DNA from: Bacillota bacterium
GTDB lineage: Bacteria; Bacillota; Clostridia; Christensenellales; Pumilibacteraceae
DNA length: 64,000 nt
Assembly (NCBI GenBank): GCA_009779975.1
Contig: WRAY01000006.1
Span: forward strand, 24,125 to 88,124
Direction: 5' to 3'
The translations under genes were made by a program, and so were the position numbers. The notes under the pieces were generated by a model. The model had not been told where the DNA came from. It saw nothing but the letters and a program-made list of their open reading frames with translations, and made no database searches. Positions 46,308 through 54,386 of this stretch are shown here, in pieces; positions within the stretch are counted from its first letter, which is position 1; the number at the start of each line of letters is the position of its first letter.

Positions 46308-47207
46308 ATGTTTAAAAATTTCAGTGAACTAAAAGATAGTTTGACATCATCACCCCCAAGAACACTCGTTGTGTGTTCTGCGCATGATTTGCATACGCTT
46401 GAGGCAGTATTTGAAGTTCAAGCATCTTTGCCAATGAAGTATGTTTTAGTTGGCGACAAAACCAAAATCATAGAAATTTCAAAAGCACTCGGAAAAACTC
46501 TGGATGAAAATGAAATCGTTAACGCTGTTGATGACATTGAATGTGCCAATAAATCAATAGAACTTATTCGAGAAGGAAAGGGAAGTGTTTTGATGAAAGG
46601 ATTGATTGAAACAGGAACACTTCTCAAAGTTGTTTTAAACAGGGAAACCGGAATTCGCGGAACCGGCACTATGTCGCATTTGGCAGTTTTGGAAGTACCG
46701 AAATACAAAAAACTAATCGCAGTAACTGACGGCGGAATGCTTCCGCATCCGTCGCTGGAGCAAAAAGCGGACATTATTCGTAATGCTGTCTCGTTTTATC
46801 AAGGAATGGGAATAAAAAAACCTAAAATCGCAGCCCTCACTGCAAGCGAAACACCAAGCGAAAAAATGCCTGAAACAATGGATGCAAAAGAATTGCAAGA
46901 AATGTGCGAAAAAGGTGATTTGGGTAATTGCATAGTTGAAGGACCGCTATCATTCGACATAGCAGTTTGCCCCGATAGCGCTTGCATTAAAAAACATAAA
47001 AGCACCATCACAGGTGAAGTCGATATTTTCCAAGTTCCAACTGTCGCAACAGGCAACATTCTTTGCAAAAGTCTTTTATATTGGGCAAATGCAAAAATGG
47101 CTGGCTGCGTCCTTGGGGCAAAAGTCCCGATAGTTCTGGTTTCTCGCGGCGCAACAGCCGAAGAAAAATTCTTATCAATAATGCTTTGTCTAAAAGCAGG
47201 GGAATGA
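46308..47207 (+). CDS. Phosphate acyltransferase (Ptb/Pta family)
   Basis: Transfers an acyl group between CoA and phosphate. Most like phosphate butyryltransferase: about 300 residues without the extra domains of long Pta, with GSVLMKGLIETGTLLKVVLN, the AVTDGGMLPHPSLEQKADI loop and the C-terminal GCVLGAKVPIVLVSRGATAEEK. In butyrate producers it acts with butyrate kinase, but no kinase gene lies nearby, so substrate choice is open. Ribosome site aaaggaaa. A strong terminator follows. Confidence 0.87.
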   Translation: MFKNFSELKDSLTSSPPRTLVVCSAHDLHTLEAVFEVQASLPMKYVLVGDKTKIIEISKALGKTLDENEIVNAVDDIECANKSIELIREGKGSVLMKGLIETGTLLKVVLNRETGIRGTGTMSHLAVLEVPKYKKLIAVTDGGMLPHPSLEQKADIIRNAVSFYQGMGIKKPKIAALTASETPSEKMPETMDAKELQEMCEKGDLGNCIVEGPLSFDIAVCPDSACIKKHKSTITGEVDIFQVPTVATGNILCKSLLYWANAKMAGCVLGAKVPIVLVSRGATAEEKFLSIMLCLKAGE

Positions 47208-47304
47208 AAACCAATCAATTTGCAGTCTATCAGTAGGATTTAAAATTGAAGTCAAAAGCACTTTTTGTGGTTTTTTAGAAAAATAATGAATTAAAAAAAT
47301 AATG

Positions 47305-47347
47305 AAAACGAGGGAAGATGTTGGAATTACATCTTCCCTCGTGTTTT
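47305..47347 (+). terminator. Terminator after phosphotransacylase gene
   Basis: A 13-bp perfect stem CGAGGGAAGATGT / ACATCTTCCCTCG with a 7-base loop, preceded by A4 and followed by TGTTTT. Confidence 0.9.
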
Positions 47348-47595
47348 GACGGTTATAAATTTTGTAGAAGAGGCGGTGATTAATTGTTTAGTTCAAGATA
47401 AAAATCAACAAAAGAATTCCAATTGTGCTTGCTGCATTCCTTCAAAAACATTAATATGTTCTTTTTCTAACCCTGCATCAATAATATAAGTTCCAAAATT
47501 AGTCGTAATTCTCAAGGTTGCAACTGATTAAAGATAATTATTTCAACAATGTTTTAAGGCAGTTTTTAGTTTTTTGAAAAAAGGGAACTAAGTAT
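47348..47595. other. Gap before mutL, possible gene remnant
   Basis: No convincing gene. On the minus strand an uninterrupted 40-codon frame (47405-47527) reads like protein (RITTNFGTYIIDAGLEKEH, then INVFEGMQQAQLEFF) but has no start codon or ribosome site; it may be the tail of a decayed gene. Otherwise the region is A+T-rich, with nothing recognised. Confidence 0.3.
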
Positions 47596-47624
47596 TTGAC
47601 ATCTTTTATGTAGGCTGATATAAT
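47596..47624 (+). promoter_or_regulatory. Consensus promoter of mutL
   Basis: TTGACA (47596-47601), 17 bases, TATAAT (47619-47624), a perfect match. The mutL ATG is at 47636, so transcription should begin about 5 bases before it. Confidence 0.85.
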
Positions 47625-47635
47625 TAAATAATATT

Positions 47636-49456
47636 ATGAGTGAAATTATTGTTTTAGACAGTTTAATATTTAACAGAATTGCGGCGGGCGAAGTTGTAGA
47701 TTCGCCCGCCAGTATTGTTAAGGAATTGGTTGAAAATTCAATTGATGCCGGAGCAAAAAATATTGCAATAAAGATTGAGCAAGGCGGCATAAAACGCATT
47801 AGCATAACAGATAATGGCAAAGGTCTGATGAAGGATGATTTAAAAAAAGCGTTTTTGCCGCATGCGACAAGCAAAATAAAATCACTTAATGATTTGAACG
47901 CAATTAAAACTCTTGGGTTTCGTGGTGAGGCGCTTGCGAGTATTGCATCAGTTTCGAAAGTAACGATGATTTCAAGGCGATTAGATTGTGATACAGGATA
48001 TTTTGTTGTTTATGAAAATGGTATTTTGCTGGAATGCGGAGAAAAGCCCTCGCCTTATGGGACAACTGTTATTGTTGAAGATTTGTTCAAAAATGTTCCT
48101 GCAAGAGCAAAGTTTTTGAAAAAACCGTCTAGCGAAGCAAGTGCAATAACAGACCTTGTTCAAAAAATAACGCTTGCGAATGTTACTGTTTCTTTCAAAT
48201 ATACCAATGAAGAAAAATGTGTTTTGCATTCTCAAGGTGATGGATTAAATAAAGCGATATATGCAGTCTATGGCGATGTCTTAAATGATTTAAATGAGGT
48301 TTCATTTGTTTCGCCCGACATTAAAATCAGCGGGTATACTTCAAAAATCGGATATTTTAAACATAACAGAAACTATCAAGTTTTTGTTGTTAATGGTCGG
48401 GTTGTCGAATGCAGTGACTTATCCTACTACATGTTTATTCTCTACAAAGACTTTCTTATGACTCGCTCCTATCCAATGTTTGTCATCCATATTGAAGTGC
48501 CGTTTGATACGATTGATGTCAATGTTCATCCTAACAAAATGCAAGTTAAGTTTTCCGCATTCGATAAGGTGAAATATGCATTAGGAAATGCAGTCAAACC
48601 AACATTTAAAAATGAACTGTTTTTGCAAGATGATGAAAATATTTTTGAAACAGTGACAAGTGATGTTTTAAGAGGGGAGATTGCAGGGAATGACGCCCTT
48701 GTTGTCCGTCAGTCATTAAATACAAATCAACCTTATGTTAGGGAAAGTATTATCTTACGAGAGCCAACTGTAGGGGCGGCAATCTGCCGCCTGTCGCAGA
48801 ACATAAATCAGTCTCCATTGCGGGATGTTAAAGACCTCTGTGCGATGGAGGAAAATCAATCATCATATTTTATCGACATCAAACAAAAACCAAAAATTAT
48901 CGGCAAATTATTTTCAACCTATCTCATCATAGAACACTATAACACAGTCTACTTTATTGACCAACATGCATCCCATGAAAGAATATTATTTGACGAATTT
49001 TTAAACAACTATATAACAAATTCGATTGTTATTCAAGACCTTCTGGTTCCGTTTGTTTTTGAAATTTCTCACACTATGCGTGACATACTATATGAGTTGC
49101 TGCCAAAATTTGAAAAATCAGGTTTTAGAATCTCCCTAGTATCTGATAATTTATTTTCATTATCTTCAGTTCCAGGTTTATTTTCATCAATGCCGCTAAA
49201 AGAATTTATTGACACATTAATAACATCTTTGAAAAGCGGCGATATAAAAAGTGAAGATTTTATCAAAGAAAAAATAGCAATGAGCGCTTGCAGGGCAGCA
49301 GTAAAAGGGAATACTGAATTAACTCAAAGCGAAATAGAAAAACTTTTAGGTCTTTTGGAAAAACATGACGGAGTAATGCTTTGTCCTCATGGCAGACCAT
49401 GTTTAATCAAGCACTCAAAAGCAGACCTGGAAAAATGGTTTAAAAGAAAGGTTTAA
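47636..49456 (+). CDS. mutL: DNA mismatch repair protein MutL (endonuclease type)
   Basis: GHKL ATPase that links mismatch recognition to strand incision. N-terminal motifs: NRIAAGEVVDSPASIVKELVE, DNGKGL and LGFRGEALASIASVSKV. The C-terminal domain has the nuclease motif DQHASHERILFDEF plus CPHGRP, so this is the incising form found in bacteria without MutH. ATG 47636 fits the family start. The linker (about residues 360-410) contains a GTAGGGGCGGC-type repeat read as TVGAAICRLSQ, and the 13-bp motif lies at 49075-49087 (T-M-R-D-I-L). mutS is not in the window. miaA follows four bases later. Confidence 0.97.
   Translation: MSEIIVLDSLIFNRIAAGEVVDSPASIVKELVENSIDAGAKNIAIKIEQGGIKRISITDNGKGLMKDDLKKAFLPHATSKIKSLNDLNAIKTLGFRGEALASIASVSKVTMISRRLDCDTGYFVVYENGILLECGEKPSPYGTTVIVEDLFKNVPARAKFLKKPSSEASAITDLVQKITLANVTVSFKYTNEEKCVLHSQGDGLNKAIYAVYGDVLNDLNEVSFVSPDIKISGYTSKIGYFKHNRNYQVFVVNGRVVECSDLSYYMFILYKDFLMTRSYPMFVIHIEVPFDTIDVNVHPNKMQVKFSAFDKVKYALGNAVKPTFKNELFLQDDENIFETVTSDVLRGEIAGNDALVVRQSLNTNQPYVRESIILREPTVGAAICRLSQNINQSPLRDVKDLCAMEENQSSYFIDIKQKPKIIGKLFSTYLIIEHYNTVYFIDQHASHERILFDEFLNNYITNSIVIQDLLVPFVFEISHTMRDILYELLPKFEKSGFRISLVSDNLFSLSSVPGLFSSMPLKEFIDTLITSLKSGDIKSEDFIKEKIAMSACRAAVKGNTELTQSEIEKLLGLLEKHDGVMLCPHGRPCLIKHSKADLEKWFKRKV
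48769..48799 (+). repeat. REP-like hairpin inside mutL
   Basis: tgtaggggcggcaatctgcc followed by gcctgtcgca: stem GGCGGCA/TGCCGCC. It differs from the intergenic element at 21815-21838 by one base in the 20-base core and is read in frame in the variable MutL linker. Confidence 0.75.
49075..49087 (+). repeat. 13-bp motif in mutL
   Basis: TATGCGTGACATA with ac/ct flanks, read T-M-R-D-I-L. Confidence 0.9.
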
Positions 49457-49459
49457 TTA

Positions 49460-50359
49460 GTGGAAAAACAAAAACTATTTATCATCACCGGACCGACTGC
49501 CGTTGGAAAGTCATCTCTCAGTATCGATGTTGCCAAACATATTGATGCTGAGATTATTTCGTGTGACAGCATGCAAATTTTTAAAGGGTTAGATATAGGA
49601 ACCGGAAAGATAAAGATTGATGAAATGCAGGGGGTGAAACACCACCTAATTGACATTGTTGATGTTTGGGGAGAGTATTCTGTTGCTCAGTATGTTTTGG
49701 ATGCTAAAAGCGTGATTGAGGATATTCAAAAAAGTGGAAAAAAAGTTGTTATGTGCGGCGGAACAGGGCTATATATTAATGCTCTTTTGAATAATTATAA
49801 TTTTGCAAACGCTAAAAAATCTAATACTATGCGTGACATACTTCAAAAAAAGCCATTATCAGAACTATATCAAATGTTGACTGAGGCAGATTTTGAGTCT
49901 ACAAAAAACATATCACCAAACGATGAAAAGAGGATTATTAGGGCGCTTGAAATTTTTCATGAGACGAATGAGAAAAAAAGCGAAAAAGCAACCGCTAACG
50001 AAGAGTCGGAATACGACTACAAATTAATTATTCTCTCGAAAAGAAGAGACTTGCTTTACGAGGGCATCAACAAGAGGGTGGATAAGTTTTTCGATGATGG
50101 GCTGCTCGATGAAGTGAAAAGACTTATTGGGCACAAAAACTGTCAAGCAATGCAAGCAATAGGCTACAAAGAAACAATCCAACATCTTGAGGGAAAATTA
50201 ACACTTGGCGAATTAAAGGAAAAAATAAAACAAAATTCTCGCCGATACGCCAAAAGACAATTAACTTATTTTAGAGGCATGAAAACGGAAAAACTATGGC
50301 TGGAAGATGAAAATATAAATGATTTGCGTGGCATAGTTAGTGAATTTTATAATTTATGA
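49460..50359 (+). CDS. miaA: tRNA dimethylallyltransferase
   Basis: Adds a dimethylallyl group to A37 of tRNAs that read UNN codons. P-loop GPTAVGKSSLS, SCDSMQIFKGLDIGTGK, VMCGGTGLYINALL and the C-terminal NSRRYAKRQLTYFRG are all present; 299 residues. The start is GTG 49460. The gene overlaps the next by four bases. The 13-bp motif lies at 49828-49840 (T-M-R-D-I-L) in the region before the conserved LYQML helix. Confidence 0.97.
   Translation: MEKQKLFIITGPTAVGKSSLSIDVAKHIDAEIISCDSMQIFKGLDIGTGKIKIDEMQGVKHHLIDIVDVWGEYSVAQYVLDAKSVIEDIQKSGKKVVMCGGTGLYINALLNNYNFANAKKSNTMRDILQKKPLSELYQMLTEADFESTKNISPNDEKRIIRALEIFHETNEKKSEKATANEESEYDYKLIILSKRRDLLYEGINKRVDKFFDDGLLDEVKRLIGHKNCQAMQAIGYKETIQHLEGKLTLGELKEKIKQNSRRYAKRQLTYFRGMKTEKLWLEDENINDLRGIVSEFYNL
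49828..49840 (+). repeat. 13-bp motif in miaA
   Basis: TATGCGTGACATA with ac/ct flanks, read T-M-R-D-I-L as in mutL. Confidence 0.9.
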
Positions 50360-51561
50360 ATGATAAAATAACAAATTTAATAAAAGAATGCGAAAAAGAA
50401 TGTTTGTCTGTTTTTAAAAAGATAGATGAAATCTCTTTGTTTAATCAAGATAAAGTTTTGAGTGCTTTTCAAAAAAATAAAGTTGCATCAAGACATTTTG
50501 TTCCATCAACCGGGTATGGTTATGGTGACGAGGGCAGAGATGTTTTAAGAAAAGTCTTTTCTTGTATTTTTGGTTCAGAAGAAGCAATTGTTTCGCCGCT
50601 TATCACAAGCGGAACTCATGCAATAAACCTTGCAGTTAGCGGAGTGTTGAAGAGCGGTGACACACTCTTATCAATAACCGGAAAACCTTATGACACGCTT
50701 GTTCCGTCATTTGAAAAACTCAAGGACTTTAATATAAATTATGAATGCGTTGACTTAAGATCTGACGGCTCTTTTGATGATGAAAATATTCTTAAAAAAC
50801 TTAAAACAAAACCTAAACTTGTTTTTGTTCAGCGCTCTCGCGGTTACACTCAGCGAGATAGTTTCACGCTTCATGAGTTAAAAACTGCTTATGAACTCGT
50901 CAAAAATAACTCTTCTTCAATAGTTTTCACAGATAATTGCTACGGTGAATTTTGCTGCAAATTAGAGCCAACCCAAATCGGCTCAGATTTGGCTGCCGGC
51001 TCGCTCATCAAAAACGCAGGCGGCGGGTTTGCTCCTACCGGCGGTTATATTGCAGGAAAAAAGGAATTAATCGAGCAAATAGCAGATCGCCATATTGCTT
51101 GCGGTATTGGAATGGAGGTTGGTTCATATAACGCTTCATACTTGCCATTTTACCAAGGGCTGTTTCTCGCCCCTCATTCAACTGCTCAGGCACTCAAAGC
51201 GTCTGTTTTATTTGGAACGGTCTTTGAAAAATTGGGGCGAAAAACTCTTCCAAACATCAAAAAAATGCCTGCCGATATTATTCGCTCTATTTGCTTTAAG
51301 ACATCTGACGAATTAATTTCATTCATTCAAAGCATTCAAAAAAACTCTCCGATTGACAGCCATGTCACGCCTTATCCATGGGATATGCCCGGATATGCTC
51401 ATCAAGTCATAATGGCTGCCGGCACTTTCATTCAAGGAGCAACGAGCGAGATGTCCGCTGATTCTCCGATAAAAGAGCCGTATATTGCCTACATGCAAGG
51501 GTCATTAACATACGAACATGCAAAAATAGCGCTAAGCAAAATAATCGCAAATTATTTTTAA
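50356..51561 (+). CDS. YnbB-like PLP-dependent lyase family protein
   Basis: A fold-type I PLP protein of the family annotated as aluminium resistance or methionine gamma-lyase-like, often next to miaA/hfq in Firmicutes. Substrate and cofactor motifs: STGYGYGDEGRD, SPLITSGTHAIN, TDNCYGEF and the PLP lysine in GSLIKNAGGGFAPTGGYIAG. At 401 residues it is full length. It begins inside the last codons of miaA (ATGA overlap). True activity in this family is poorly established. Confidence 0.9.
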   Translation: MNDKITNLIKECEKECLSVFKKIDEISLFNQDKVLSAFQKNKVASRHFVPSTGYGYGDEGRDVLRKVFSCIFGSEEAIVSPLITSGTHAINLAVSGVLKSGDTLLSITGKPYDTLVPSFEKLKDFNINYECVDLRSDGSFDDENILKKLKTKPKLVFVQRSRGYTQRDSFTLHELKTAYELVKNNSSSIVFTDNCYGEFCCKLEPTQIGSDLAAGSLIKNAGGGFAPTGGYIAGKKELIEQIADRHIACGIGMEVGSYNASYLPFYQGLFLAPHSTAQALKASVLFGTVFEKLGRKTLPNIKKMPADIIRSICFKTSDELISFIQSIQKNSPIDSHVTPYPWDMPGYAHQVIMAAGTFIQGATSEMSADSPIKEPYIAYMQGSLTYEHAKIALSKIIANYF

Positions 51562-51631
51562 GTCAAACATTGCTATCTCAAAAAACTTGACTTCCATAAT
51601 AAGGAAGGACAATATTTGCATAGTTTCTCCC

Positions 51632-52897
51632 ATGCGGGCGAACACTATCAAAAGCATGTCTTTTTTTGAACAACAACATTTTTTTGAAAAAATCAAAACC
51701 AAAGCAAAACTTGGAATTGCTTTGTTTTTGGTTTTGATAATTTTTTTTGTTGTCTATCATGCGGTTATGTCGGTTGTGTTTGTCTCACAACTGCCGGATA
51801 ATCTTGTTTTGTCGCAAGCGGATATTGATGAGTTCAATTTGAGATTTGTCAGCGTTGATTATGTCAATAGCGAAGAAGTGGCATTGAATGACATGATTTC
51901 AAATAACCAAACGCAATCAGTCGAATTAAATTTTAAATTATTTAACATTTTTAATCTTAGAAAGAAAAAAGCCGTTATTGAAGACAAAAGGGAGGCTTAT
52001 ATCGGTGGTTATCCGATAGGGCTTAGTGCAAAAATTGATGGTATTATGGTTGGAAATATTGGATATGTTCAAACTTATGCCGGCAAAATCAAACCCAAAA
52101 GTGACCTTGCTGAAGGAGATATAATTACTAAAATAAACAGTAAAAAAGTAGAAAATGCAAATACTCTATCAGACATACTTAATGAATTTACTCCTGAATG
52201 CGAATTTGTCAATCTGACCGTTTTGAGAAAAGGTGAAGAAATTAATGTCAAGGCAACCCCTGTTATTGAAGAGGTCACAAAAAAATATAAGTTGGGGATA
52301 ACTGTCAAAGATAGTATTGAAGGTATCGGAACAGTTTCTTTTGTAAGAGATAACGGCTCATTTGGTTCACTTGGTCACAGCATGTCCTCACACACGAATA
52401 GCGGAGTGCTGCCGGCAAACAAAGGGGATGTCTATGCCTGTAAAATCTCAGGTTATGAAAAAGGAACAAAGGGAAATCCCGGAGAATTGAAAGGAGTTTT
52501 TGTTGATGTTCAAAACCCAATCGGACAGATTGAAAAAAATTCTCAAATGGGCGTTTTCGGAACGCTAAATAACGACTATGAAACACAAAAATATAATATC
52601 GGTTCACGACTTGGAGTGAAACCCGGCAAAGCAAAAATAAAAACAACAATTAATGACGGCAAAGCAGAATATTATAATATAGAAATAATCAAAACAACAA
52701 GCCAAAGCACCCCGCAAGAAAAAGGGATGCTTATTAGAGTAACTGATAAAAAACTGCTTTCGCAAACAGGCGGAATACTTCAAGGCATGAGCGGAAGTCC
52801 TATTATCCAAAATGGAAAGATTGTCGGCGTTGTGACTCATGTTCTAAACAGCGACCACACAAAAGGCTATGGTTTATATTTGGATTGGATGTATTAA
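51632..52897 (+). CDS. spoIVB: SpoIVB peptidase (sporulation)
   Basis: A serine peptidase secreted by the forespore that signals pro-sigma-K processing in the mother cell. An N-terminal membrane helix (KLGIALFLVLIIFFVVYHAV) leads to a PDZ domain (GYVQTYAGKIKPKSDLAEGD...) and an S55 peptidase domain. The catalytic His is in FGSLGHSMSSH and the Ser in LQGMSGSPIIQNGKIVG. I give ATG 51632; ATG 51656 or an upstream TTG at 51587 are possible, and none has a good ribosome site. In Bacilli spo0A follows; here a methylase gene converges instead. It indicates an endospore-forming lineage. Confidence 0.94.
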   Translation: MRANTIKSMSFFEQQHFFEKIKTKAKLGIALFLVLIIFFVVYHAVMSVVFVSQLPDNLVLSQADIDEFNLRFVSVDYVNSEEVALNDMISNNQTQSVELNFKLFNIFNLRKKKAVIEDKREAYIGGYPIGLSAKIDGIMVGNIGYVQTYAGKIKPKSDLAEGDIITKINSKKVENANTLSDILNEFTPECEFVNLTVLRKGEEINVKATPVIEEVTKKYKLGITVKDSIEGIGTVSFVRDNGSFGSLGHSMSSHTNSGVLPANKGDVYACKISGYEKGTKGNPGELKGVFVDVQNPIGQIEKNSQMGVFGTLNNDYETQKYNIGSRLGVKPGKAKIKTTINDGKAEYYNIEIIKTTSQSTPQEKGMLIRVTDKKLLSQTGGILQGMSGSPIIQNGKIVGVVTHVLNSDHTKGYGLYLDWMY

Positions 52898-52960
52898 TTA
52901 ATACACAAATATAAATACTAAAAAATTCAAAATCACATCTTGTCTATAATTATTTTTAAG

Positions 52961-52973
52961 TATGCGTGACATA
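52961..52973 (+). repeat. 13-bp motif between spoIVB and trmL
   Basis: TATGCGTGACATA in the gap between two convergent genes. Confidence 0.9.
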
Positions 52974-52999
52974 TCATGGGAAAATTAATAAAATAACAT

Positions 53000-53458
53000 C
53001 TAGTTTCCTTTAAAGTTGTTTTGTCTTAGTGCTTCATAGAGGACTAAGGCTGCGCAATTTGAGAGGTTTAATGAGCGAATATCACCGACCATCGGGACTT
53101 TTAAAGATGTTTTTTCGTTTGCCTCAATTAATGAAAGAGGCAATCCTTTATCTTCGTTCCCAAAAACTAAAAAAGAGTTCTTTGGAATTTTTGCTTCAGT
53201 ATAGAATTTTTTTGCACTTGTTTCAATATAGAAAAAAGGGGAGTTTGAATTAGCGTGTTGCAATTCTTCAAGAGATTCCCAAACTTTAACTTCAAGTTTA
53301 TCCCAATAATCAAGTCCTGCTCGTTTTAAGGCCTTATCGGAAATGTCAAACCCCAGAGGTTTAACTAAATGCAAAACAGAGCCTGTGCAAGCACAGGTTC
53401 TTGCAATATTTCCGGTGTTGGAAGGAATTAAAGGTGCTACTAAAACAATATTAAACAT
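53000..53458 (-). CDS. trmL: tRNA (cytidine/uridine-34 2'-O)-methyltransferase TrmL
   Basis: A minimal SPOUT methylase that modifies the wobble base of two tRNA-Leu species in known cases. MFNIVLVAPLIPSNTGNIAR, the LVKPLGFDISDKALKRAGLDYW segment (quoted: LVKPLGFDI, RAGLDYW), LVFGNEDKGLP and VPMVGDIRSLNLSN are diagnostic. From Met 53458 it is 152 residues, the normal size; the longer frame to 53497 overlaps the transposase and was rejected. It lies 11 bases downstream of the transposase gene on the same strand with no ribosome site of its own, so it probably depends on that transcript or on coupling. Confidence 0.93.
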   Translation of the reverse strand: MFNIVLVAPLIPSNTGNIARTCACTGSVLHLVKPLGFDISDKALKRAGLDYWDKLEVKVWESLEELQHANSNSPFFYIETSAKKFYTEAKIPKNSFLVFGNEDKGLPLSLIEANEKTSLKVPMVGDIRSLNLSNCAALVLYEALRQNNFKGN

Positions 53459-53469
53459 ACTTGCTGCAT

Positions 53470-54225
53470 CTATTTCCCTGCAACTCGAACTGACCATATC
53501 GGGACTCCCAAGACTTTTGCGATTTGCCTAAGTGATGAACCGGGTATTGTTTTAACTGTTGCAAGAAGTTCTTTTAAATTTTCGTTACTGAGTGTATGAA
53601 GAGTTTGAATTTCGACATTATAATGAGTGCAAATTTCCGTTGCTAATTCTCTTAATTTTGAGTCAGACAAGGGAACTTTTGCATAAAACTCAATAAATGT
53701 TTTCTGTTCTCTTAAATTCATAAAATCGATGAACGCTGTTTTTGATTGGAAAATATTAAAAATATATGAAACATCAACAACATCTTTTATATCGCTCAAA
53801 TATGAATGATAACTTGACCATTTGTATTCATCTAGTTTTGCTCCGGGTCTGACAGGATGTTGATGAATATACCTTGCACAATACGAAATGTCCTGCACAT
53901 CAACAATTGCCTCGCTTTTAAACCTTGACTGAAACAAGTGTCCCTGTCTTTCATATTTTCTGTTATACCAAAAAACATATGTTGAGAGAATATTTTGAAC
54001 CACCTTAGAAAGCGGTGCGTCAATTTCTTTGACCAACAAATGCATGTGGTCACGCATTAGGCAAAAAGCATACAACTCGTAAGGTAATTTTTCTTTTGTC
54101 GTTTTCAATTTGTCCAAAAAAATATAACCGTCTTCATCATCAAAAAAGATAGTTTGCTTATTAACGCTTCTCAACACAATGTGATAAACACCATATTCAC
54201 TTGTCATTCTCACCGCTCTTGGCAC
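53470..54225 (-). CDS. REP-associated tyrosine transposase (Y1/HUH, IS200-like)
   Basis: A single-strand DNA transposase of the RAYT branch. MPRAVRMTSEYGVYHIVLRS is the usual start; the HUH metal motif is H60-M-H62 (FCLMRDHMHLL) and the likely nucleophile is Tyr119 (ARYIHQHPVRPG). The C-terminal 100 residues form an extra helical domain with a helix-turn-helix-like end (GSSLRQIAKVLGVPIWSVR). Start GTG 54225 behind taggag. RAYTs are single-copy domesticated relatives of IS200 that mobilise or maintain REP hairpins. No flanking IS ends were seen. The gene looks intact. Confidence 0.92.
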   Translation of the reverse strand: MPRAVRMTSEYGVYHIVLRSVNKQTIFFDDEDGYIFLDKLKTTKEKLPYELYAFCLMRDHMHLLVKEIDAPLSKVVQNILSTYVFWYNRKYERQGHLFQSRFKSEAIVDVQDISYCARYIHQHPVRPGAKLDEYKWSSYHSYLSDIKDVVDVSYIFNIFQSKTAFIDFMNLREQKTFIEFYAKVPLSDSKLRELATEICTHYNVEIQTLHTLSNENLKELLATVKTIPGSSLRQIAKVLGVPIWSVRVAGK

Positions 54226-54252
54226 TAACTAAACTCCTACAATACAATTTCT

Positions 54253-54281
54253 AATTTATCACTATTTTTTTAAATTGTCAA
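54253..54281 (-). promoter_or_regulatory. Promoter of the RAYT gene
   Basis: On the minus strand: TTGACA (54276-54281), 17 bases, TAAATT (54253-54258), then taggag before the GTG start. Confidence 0.7.
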
Positions 54282-54324
54282 GTATTTTTAATACTTTTAT
54301 TTTCAGTTAAAGTCAATTATTTAA

Positions 54325-54359
54325 CAAAAAACAAGCATGTCTATGAATACTTGTTTTTT
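54325..54359 (-). terminator. Terminator of sigK
   Basis: AAAAAACAAG / CTTGTTTTTT arms around a 15-base centre that adds an A-T pair or two. T-runs on both strands; it is positioned after the sigK stop. Confidence 0.75.
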
Positions 54360-54365
54360 AAATGC

Positions 54366-54378
54366 TATGCGTGACATA
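54366..54378 (+). repeat. 13-bp motif after sigK
   Basis: TATGCGTGACATA between the sigK stop and its terminator. Confidence 0.9.
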
Positions 54379-54386
54379 GTTTAAGA

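Noticed and set aside
52165..52177. TCTATCAGACATA in spoIVB as a 13-mer copy
   Set aside because: Two mismatches in the left arm; kept out of the count, although it reads L-S-D-I-L in the common phase.
54047..54062. ggtcacgcat in the transposase gene as a further 13-mer copy
   Set aside because: Four mismatches to the consensus; it encodes the invariant RDHMH metal motif, which explains the similarity.
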